Shown in pieces: positions 6,598 to 10,817 of a DNA stretch of 10,817 nucleotides. Position numbers and translations under genes: made by a program. The stretch lies in NCBI GenBank assembly GCA_945956975.1, contig CAMFKC010000024.1, positions 1-10,817 on the forward strand. Reading direction: 5' to 3'. Within the stretch, counting starts at the first letter, position 1. Each line of letters starts with the position of its first letter. Below the pieces are notes generated by a model that did not search any database, was not told the DNA's origin, and was given only the letters and a program-made list of their open reading frames with translations. This DNA comes from an uncultured Methylocystaceae bacterium. Its GTDB lineage: Bacteria > Pseudomonadota > Alphaproteobacteria > Rhizobiales > Beijerinckiaceae.

Positions 6598-7395
6598 TCA
6601 GGCGACCAGCTTGCGATACAGCCGCCAGCTCGCATGGCCGAGCACAGGCAAGGTGATGAAGAGCCCGAGGAAACCGGAGAGGATGGACGCGCCGAGGAAA
6701 AGCGCGATCAGCAGGGCCCAGGCGATCATTTGCGCCGGGTTCTTCATCACGCAACGGATGCTGGTCAGCATGGCGGTGACGAAGTCGACGTCGCGGTCGA
6801 CCAGCAGCGGGAAGGATACGACGGTGATCGAGAAAACGAACATCGCGATGACGGCGCCGAGCAGATTTCCCACCAGCGCGAAGGTCAGGCCCCGGCCTGT
6901 CGAGAGCACGGCGATGACGAGTTCGCTGACGGTCGGGATATGCAGTCCGTAAAACATGAGGAAGATGAAGATCGCGAAATCGACCCAGATGATGAGAGCA
7001 AACACGGTCACAAGCGCCATCCACCCGAGGTCCTTGCCCGAGCGCGACCAGACGGCGCCCAGCACCCTGCCCCAGCTCAGCGTCTCGCCGCGCTCGAGCG
7101 TGCGCGAGACCTCGTAGACGCCTGCCGCAACGAACGGGACGATGAGCGCGAAGCCCATGGTGAGCGGATAGCCGATCCAGGGCAGGTGCAATGCGAGGAA
7201 TAGAGCGACGAGCGCGATCCCGCCGAGCGCGTAGATGCCGCCGAAAAACAGGCCGTAGAGCGGAGCTGCGGCGAAATCCCGCCAGCCCTGCAGCAGGCAG
7301 TCGATGAGATCGTCGCGCTTGAGCGTATTGACCTCGAGGCGCGGGCTGCGCGCCGGTTCGACGCCGCTGGCGACCTCGACTGTTGCCTCGGACAT
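6598..7395 (-). CDS. DUF2189 integral membrane protein
   Basis: A 265-residue polytopic inner-membrane protein of unknown function, assigned to DUF2189. A polar N-terminus of about 40 residues (LKRDDLIDCLLQGWRDF, 25-41) precedes hydrophobic segments at about 46-69, 74-95, 125-150, 170-195 and 222-252. The family hallmark is SFPLLVDRDVDFVTAMLTS (194-212), followed by RCVMKNPAQM (214-223). The ATG at 7395 has GGGGAG 4 bases upstream on the minus strand; an in-frame extension to 7464 lacks such a site and is not membrane-like. It lies 117 bases after the MFS gene and 91 before the dioxygenase gene. The three share a strand but may not be one operon, because both gaps carry dyads. A role in envelope homeostasis is possible, but nothing here shows a substrate. 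The family call is good; the function is unknown. Confidence 0.85.
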   Translation of the reverse strand: MSEATVEVASGVEPARSPRLEVNTLKRDDLIDCLLQGWRDFAAAPLYGLFFGGIYALGGIALVALFLALHLPWIGYPLTMGFALIVPFVAAGVYEVSRTLERGETLSWGRVLGAVWSRSGKDLGWMALVTVFALIIWVDFAIFIFLMFYGLHIPTVSELVIAVLSTGRGLTFALVGNLLGAVIAMFVFSITVVSFPLLVDRDVDFVTAMLTSIRCVMKNPAQMIAWALLIALFLGASILSGFLGLFITLPVLGHASWRLYRKLVA

Positions 7396-7487
7396 CGTGC
7401 TCCCCGATCGCTTCTTGTCTTCAGCGAAGCAAGCCACGAACCGCGCGGCGCCACAAGGGCGCACTTGGGCGCAACTACGGGGAAAGT

Positions 7488-7507
7488 ATGTGGACGCGCG
7501 GCCACAT
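7488..7507 (-). terminator. Hairpin just after the MFS gene
   Basis: ATGTGG (7488-7493), ACGCGCGG, CCACAT (7502-7507) is a perfect 6-pair stem beginning 6 bases past the MFS stop. On the minus strand it is followed by ACTTTCCCC rather than a T-run. It may be a weak terminator or a processing site between the MFS and DUF2189 genes. Confidence 0.3.
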
Positions 7508-7512
7508 GCCGC

Positions 7513-8952
7513 TCAGCGGCGGCCCGATATTTCGGCGCCCGCATCGGGCGCGAGCCGCGCGAAAAAGAAGACAGACGCCGCCGAAATCAGCCCGACGACG
7601 AAGAAGGCGGGCGCGAAATCGCCGACCTGCAGCGGCGAGCCCGCGCCATGGCCGGAGCGCGCGAGTTCGAGGACGCCGGCGCCCAGCGTGACGCCGACCG
7701 ACAGCGACAATTGCTGGCCGACGGCGGCAAGGCTCGTCGCATGGCTCATGCGGCGGTCGTCGACCTCGGCGTAGGCGACGGCGTTGTTTGCGGTGAACTG
7801 AAGCGAACGGAAGAAGCCGCCCGTCAGCAGGATGGCGATGATGATCACGTGCGGCGTGGCCGCGGTGAACAACGTGTTGGTGAGAAAGAACGCCGTGGAA
7901 ATCAGCGCGTTCGCCACGAGCACGTTGCGAAAGCCGAGCTTCTTCAGAATCGGGCCGGCGGTCGGCTTCATCGCCATGGCGCCCAGCGTCGAGACGAAGG
8001 TCAGCGCGCCCGACTGGAATGGCGTGAGGCCGAAGCCCATCTGGAACAGCAGCGGCAGCAGGAAAGGCGTGGCGCCGAGGCCCAGCCGGAACAGGAACCC
8101 GCCGCCGACGCTGGCGCGGAAGGTTGGCAAGGCCAGCAGCCGCAGATCGAGGATGGGATGCGCGGCGGTCAGCGCGTGGCGGACGTAGAGCGCGAGGCTG
8201 GCGAAGCCGATCGCGATCAGGGCGGCGTCGACGGGAGCTGCGACCACGCCACGGCCCAGCGCCGAAAAGCCGAAGATCAGGCAGGACATGGCAAGCCCGA
8301 TCAGCACGAAACCCCTGATATCCAGGGGAGGCGTGTCCTCCTCGCGGACGGCCGGGATGTAGAGGGTGGCCAGAACCACGCCGAGGATGCTGATCGGAAT
8401 GTTGATCCAGAAAATCCAGCGCCAGTGGAAATAGGTAGTGATGAAGCCGCCGAGCGGCGGGCCGATGACCGGCCCGATCAGCGCGGGCACGGTCAGCCAG
8501 GCGAGCGCGCGGACGATCTCCGAGCGTGGCACGGAACGCATCAGCACGAGGCGGCCGACCGGCGTCATCATCGCGCCGCCGAGCCCCTGGATCATGCGCG
8601 CGGCGACGAATTGCGGCAGCGTGGACGACAGGCCGCACAGGATCGATCCCACCGCAAACACCAGTATCGCGGCCCGGAACACCTTGCGCGCGCCGAAACG
8701 GTCCGCGGTCCAGCCGGAGGCTGGAATGAAGATGGCAAGCGACAGCAGATAGGCGGTCAGCGCGAGTTTCAGCGCGACCGGGTCCTCGTGGAGATCGGCG
8801 GCGATCGCCGGCAAGGAAGTCGAGATGACCGTGGAATCGAGATTTTCCATGAACAAAGCGGTCGCCACCACCAGAGGGGTGATCATGCTGGGGCGGCGCT
8901 CGGTCTTTTCGTCCGCGCTGGGCGGCGGCGACTGCAGGTTCATGGCGCCCAT
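7513..8952 (-). CDS. DHA2-family MFS multidrug exporter (EmrB/QacA type)
   Basis: A proton-driven inner-membrane exporter of about 479 residues; the length and number of hydrophobic stretches fit the 14-helix DHA2 group. Visible motifs (numbered from 8952) are ENLDSTVISTSLPAIAADL (36-54, the LDxT signature of helix 1), GWTADRFGARK (80-90, MFS motif A between helices 2 and 3), RMIQGLGGAMMTP (119-131) and GPVIGPPLGG (160-169, motif C, the antiporter mark of helix 5). Substrates cannot be predicted. Start options are ATG 8952, preceded about 10 bases upstream by GGA, and ATG 8943, which has only GGGCG. A TTG at 8973 looks too weak. No membrane-fusion partner (emrA-like) or adjacent regulator is present, so it may act alone across the inner membrane. 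It diverges from guaB, and a hairpin and a dyad lie in the shared upstream region. Confidence 0.93.
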   Translation of the reverse strand: MGAMNLQSPPPSADEKTERRPSMITPLVVATALFMENLDSTVISTSLPAIAADLHEDPVALKLALTAYLLSLAIFIPASGWTADRFGARKVFRAAILVFAVGSILCGLSSTLPQFVAARMIQGLGGAMMTPVGRLVLMRSVPRSEIVRALAWLTVPALIGPVIGPPLGGFITTYFHWRWIFWINIPISILGVVLATLYIPAVREEDTPPLDIRGFVLIGLAMSCLIFGFSALGRGVVAAPVDAALIAIGFASLALYVRHALTAAHPILDLRLLALPTFRASVGGGFLFRLGLGATPFLLPLLFQMGFGLTPFQSGALTFVSTLGAMAMKPTAGPILKKLGFRNVLVANALISTAFFLTNTLFTAATPHVIIIAILLTGGFFRSLQFTANNAVAYAEVDDRRMSHATSLAAVGQQLSLSVGVTLGAGVLELARSGHGAGSPLQVGDFAPAFFVVGLISAASVFFFARLAPDAGAEISGRR

Positions 8953-8979
8953 ATAGAGCGGTTCCGCCCGCAAGGGCAG

Positions 8980-9012
8980 CCGCCCCGCAGCGCCCCAGCC
9001 CTGCGCGGGCGG
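8980..9012. repeat. GC-rich inverted repeat in the MFS leader
   Basis: CCGCCCCGCAG (8980-8990) and CTGCGCGGGCGG (9001-9012) are inverted copies differing by one inserted base, around a 10-base loop. The stem ends 27 bases before the MFS ATG at 8952. As RNA it would be very stable and could affect MFS translation. In a GC-rich genome such stems also arise by chance. Confidence 0.3.
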
Positions 9013-9035
9013 ACGGGGCCGGGGACGGTAGGCAA

Positions 9036-9057
9036 GGCCTCACTTTCGCGTGATGCC
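9036..9057. promoter_or_regulatory. Dyad in the MFS/guaB divergent region, possible operator
   Basis: GGCCTCAC (9036-9043), TTTCGC, GTGATGCC (9050-9057) is an inverted repeat with 7 of 8 pairs matched, 22 bases in all. The size and spacing suit a dimeric repressor such as a TetR or MarR protein acting on the exporter, the divergent guaB, or both. No regulator gene is adjacent, and no known consensus was recognised. Confidence 0.35.
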
Positions 9058-9100
9058 GCCGCTTGTCCACACAGGCGACGCCGCGTCGCAGGCCGGGCTG

Positions 9101-9129
9101 TTTGCGCGCGGTCGCAATGATGCTATGAG
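9101..9129 (+). promoter_or_regulatory. Possible guaB promoter
   Basis: TTTGCG (9101-9106) and TATGAG (9124-9129) are separated by 17 bases. TGC before TATGAG makes an extended -10. Transcription would start near 9136, leaving a leader of about 55 bases. The -35 is weak, and no footprint of a purine repressor was recognised. Confidence 0.35.
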
Positions 9130-9181
9130 CACGCGCCAATTCTCGTGCGGCGGGACCGATTCCGCCGCCTTTCGTTTTTCC

Positions 9182-9185
9182 GGAG
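9182..9185 (+). promoter_or_regulatory. Ribosome binding site of guaB
   Basis: GGAG lies 6 bases before the ATG at 9192. It favours that ATG over the in-frame TTG at 9186, which would overlap the site's spacing. Confidence 0.7.
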
Positions 9186-9191
9186 TTGGCC

Positions 9192-10685
9192 ATGTCCGAA
9201 ATCCTTCGTCCGATGCTCGTCGAGGCCCTTACCTTCGACGACGTGCTGCTGCGCCCCGGCCATTCCGAGATCATGCCGAGCGGCGTCGCCATCCGCACCC
9301 GCCTGACCCGCGAGATCGCTCTCAACCTGCCGATCATCTCCTCGGCCATGGACACGGTGACGGAAGCCCGGCTCGCCATCGCGATGGCGCAGGCCGGCGG
9401 CATCGGCGTCATCCACCGCAACCTCGAGCCCGACGAACAGGCCGAGGAAGTGCGCAAGGTGAAGCGCTACGAGAGCGGCATGGTGGTGAACCCGATCACC
9501 ATCTTCCCCGACCAGACTCTGGCCGACGCGCTGGCAATCATGGCGCGCTACTCGATCTCCGGCATTCCCGTGGTCGAGCGCGGTCCCGGCGAAAAGCCCG
9601 GCAAGCTCTGCGGCATCCTCACCCACCGCGACGTCCGCTTCGCCGACAATGACGCGCAGCCGGTGTCGGAACTGATGACGCGCAAGCTCATCACCGTGAA
9701 GGAAGGCGTCGGCAAGGAAGAGGCGCGCCGCCTGCTGCACCAGAACCGCATCGAGAAGCTTCTCGTCGTCGACGAGGACTTCAGGTGCGTGGGCCTGATC
9801 ACGGTGAAGGACATCGAGAAGGCGACGCTGCATCCCAACGCCTGCAAGGACGCCGACGGCCGCCTGCGCGTCGCGGCGGCTTCCACCGTCGGCGACAAGG
9901 GCTACGAGCGCGCGCTGATGCTGATCGACGCCGGCGTCGATTGCGTCGTCGTCGACACCGCGCATGGCCATTCGCAGAGCGTGCTCGACCAGGTCGCGCG
10001 AATCAAGCGCGTCTCCAACAAGGTTTCGGTGCTCGCCGGCAACGTGGCGACCCGCGAGGGCGCCAAGGCGCTGATCGACGCGGGCGCCGACGCGATCAAG
10101 ATCGGCATCGGCCCGGGCTCGATCTGCACCACGCGTATCGTGGCCGGCGTCGGCGTGCCGCAGCTCACCGCGATCATGGACGCCGCCGAAGAGGCGCGGA
10201 AGCAGGACGTGCCTGTCATCGCCGACGGCGGCATCAAATATTCCGGCGATCTCGCCAAGGCGATCGCGGCGGGCGCGAATTGCGTGATGATCGGCTCGCT
10301 GCTCGCGGGCACGGACGAGAGCCCCGGCGAGGTCTTCCTCTACCAGGGCCGCTCCTTCAAGGCCTATCGCGGCATGGGCTCGGTCGGCGCAATGGCGCGC
10401 GGCTCGGCGGACCGCTACTTCCAGCAGGACATCAAGGACCAGATGAAGCTCGTGCCGGAAGGCATCGAGGGCCAGGTGCCCTATCGCGGCCCGGTCGGCC
10501 CGATCCTGCACCAGCTCGCCGGCGGCCTGCGCGCGGCGATGGGCTACGTCGGCGCGCCGGATATCGGCGAGTTCCAGAAGCGCGCGAGCTTCGTGCGGAT
10601 CACGGGCGCGGGCCTGCGGGAAAGCCACGTGCACGACGTGGCGATCACCCGCGAGAGCCCGAACTATCCGACGGGCGGGATCTAA
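9192..10685 (+). CDS. guaB: Inosine-5'-monophosphate dehydrogenase
   Basis: GuaB oxidises IMP to XMP with NAD+, the committed step of guanine nucleotide synthesis, as a cytoplasmic tetramer or octamer. The 497-residue product is full length. The N-terminal barrel starts with LTFDDVLLRPG (13-23). Two CBS domains interrupt it at about 95-210. The barrel resumes with VVVDTAHGHSQ (252-262), and IGPGSICTTRIV (306-317) holds the catalytic C312. ADGGIKYSGD (344-353) binds phosphate. GMGSVGAMARGSADRYF (394-410) contains the Arg-Tyr pair (R408/Y409) that by family analogy activates water. EGIEGQVPYRG (423-433) belongs to the mobile flap. All key residues are present. The CBS pair suggests ATP/GTP allostery, as in other bacterial IMPDHs. 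It stands alone: the MFS gene diverges upstream and a REP-like pair follows 29 bases after the stop. Confidence 0.98.
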   Translation: MSEILRPMLVEALTFDDVLLRPGHSEIMPSGVAIRTRLTREIALNLPIISSAMDTVTEARLAIAMAQAGGIGVIHRNLEPDEQAEEVRKVKRYESGMVVNPITIFPDQTLADALAIMARYSISGIPVVERGPGEKPGKLCGILTHRDVRFADNDAQPVSELMTRKLITVKEGVGKEEARRLLHQNRIEKLLVVDEDFRCVGLITVKDIEKATLHPNACKDADGRLRVAAASTVGDKGYERALMLIDAGVDCVVVDTAHGHSQSVLDQVARIKRVSNKVSVLAGNVATREGAKALIDAGADAIKIGIGPGSICTTRIVAGVGVPQLTAIMDAAEEARKQDVPVIADGGIKYSGDLAKAIAAGANCVMIGSLLAGTDESPGEVFLYQGRSFKAYRGMGSVGAMARGSADRYFQQDIKDQMKLVPEGIEGQVPYRGPVGPILHQLAGGLRAAMGYVGAPDIGEFQKRASFVRITGAGLRESHVHDVAITRESPNYPTGGI

Positions 10686-10714
10686 TCAGGCCAAAGCGCC
10701 GCTCCACCAGTCTT

Positions 10715-10754
10715 CATCCTGAGGAGCCCGCGCAGCGGGCGTCTCGAAGGATGG
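10715..10754. repeat. REP-like palindrome, first copy
   Basis: A 40-base intergenic palindrome 29 bases after guaB. It folds as CATCCT, GAG, then GA as an internal loop, GCCCGC with a GCA loop and GCGGGC, then GT, CTC, GA and AGGATG. The sequence type, built from CCTGAGGAGC and GTCTCGAAGG, is recalled as highly repeated between genes in Bradyrhizobium-like and related genomes. It may also act as the guaB terminator or 3'-end stabiliser, though no T-run follows. Confidence 0.8.
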
Positions 10755-10774
10755 CCGGAACAGCGCTGAATTTG

Positions 10775-10812
10775 CCACCCTTCGAGACGCCGCTGCGCGG
10801 CTCCTCAGGGTG
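10775..10812. repeat. REP-like palindrome, second copy, inverted
   Basis: A 38-base inverted copy of the element at 10715-10754, separated from it by 20 bases, so the two can also pair with each other over nearly their whole length. Compared with the first copy, the third outer pair is C-G instead of T-A and the inner stem is GCCGC/GCGGC, one pair shorter. Both differences keep the hairpin intact. The arrangement resembles a REP doublet (BIME). The window ends 5 bases later. Confidence 0.8.
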
Positions 10813-10817
10813 AGGGC

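Noticed and set aside
7447..7476. Three roughly 10-base repeats (minus strand AGTTGCGCCC, AAGTGCGCCC, TTGTGGCGCC) upstream of the DUF2189 gene
   Set aside because: Only 8 of 10 bases match between the best two copies and fewer in the third; this is within chance for a GC-rich stretch.
5613..8952. Dioxygenase, DUF2189 and MFS genes as one new sulfide-handling operon
   Set aside because: Gaps of 91 and 117 bases with their own dyads and Shine-Dalgarno sites suggest separate units; nothing in the MFS or DUF2189 sequence points to sulfur.
7465..9120. A 551-codon plus-strand open frame antisense to the MFS gene, and a 660-codon minus-strand frame at 7475-9457 overlapping it
   Set aside because: Both overlap the exporter gene, whose motifs A and C are clear. 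Their translations are charged, repetitive and resemble no family.
9123..10634. A 503-codon minus-strand open frame antisense to guaB
   Set aside because: The plus strand encodes an intact IMP dehydrogenase with all catalytic motifs; the antisense frame is rich in Asp, His, Ala and Arg with no recognisable domain.
1..10817. CRISPR arrays, tRNA or rRNA genes, insertion sequences, prophage or conjugation genes
   Set aside because: No regularly spaced repeats, cloverleaf genes, transposase or phage motifs were recognised on either strand by reading.

Overview
The window looks like chromosomal core sequence from a GC-rich alphaproteobacterium, most likely Hyphomicrobiales (Rhizobiales). The evidence is the order argS, SPOR protein, nagZ, scpA, which is a familiar alphaproteobacterial neighbourhood. 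It is supported by strong G/C third-position codon bias and by a pair of palindromic repeats after guaB of a type common in Bradyrhizobium-like and Beijerinckiaceae-like genomes. The genus cannot be set from the sequence alone.

Left block (1-5063, minus strand): argS, a membrane-anchored SPOR-domain protein, nagZ and the 5' part of scpA run leftwards with gaps of 88, 11 and 55 bases. They are probably largely co-transcribed. They cover tRNA charging, septal peptidoglycan binding, muropeptide recycling and chromosome condensation. scpA runs off the left edge.

Middle block (5064-8952): a small HExxH metallopeptidase-like gene reads rightwards from a 119-base divergent region that holds an FNR/FixK-type box. 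It converges, with only 4 bases between stop codons, on a leftward set of three genes: an ETHE1/Blh-like persulfide dioxygenase (MBL fold), a DUF2189 membrane protein and a 14-helix DHA2-type MFS exporter. The dioxygenase has its own 91-base upstream region, with a dyad close to the operator of persulfide-sensing SqrR/BigR repressors.

Right block (8953-10817): a 239-base divergent region separates the MFS gene from guaB (IMP dehydrogenase, complete, rightward). It contains a GC-rich hairpin, a 22-base dyad and a plausible guaB promoter. After guaB lie two inverted REP-like palindromes. Their sequence differences preserve base pairing.

No rRNA, tRNA, CRISPR array, insertion sequence or phage gene was seen. 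All seven protein-coding families except the small metallopeptidase are well known. The less explained signals are regulatory: the FixK-type box, the SqrR-like dyad, the intergenic palindromes and the covarying REP pair.
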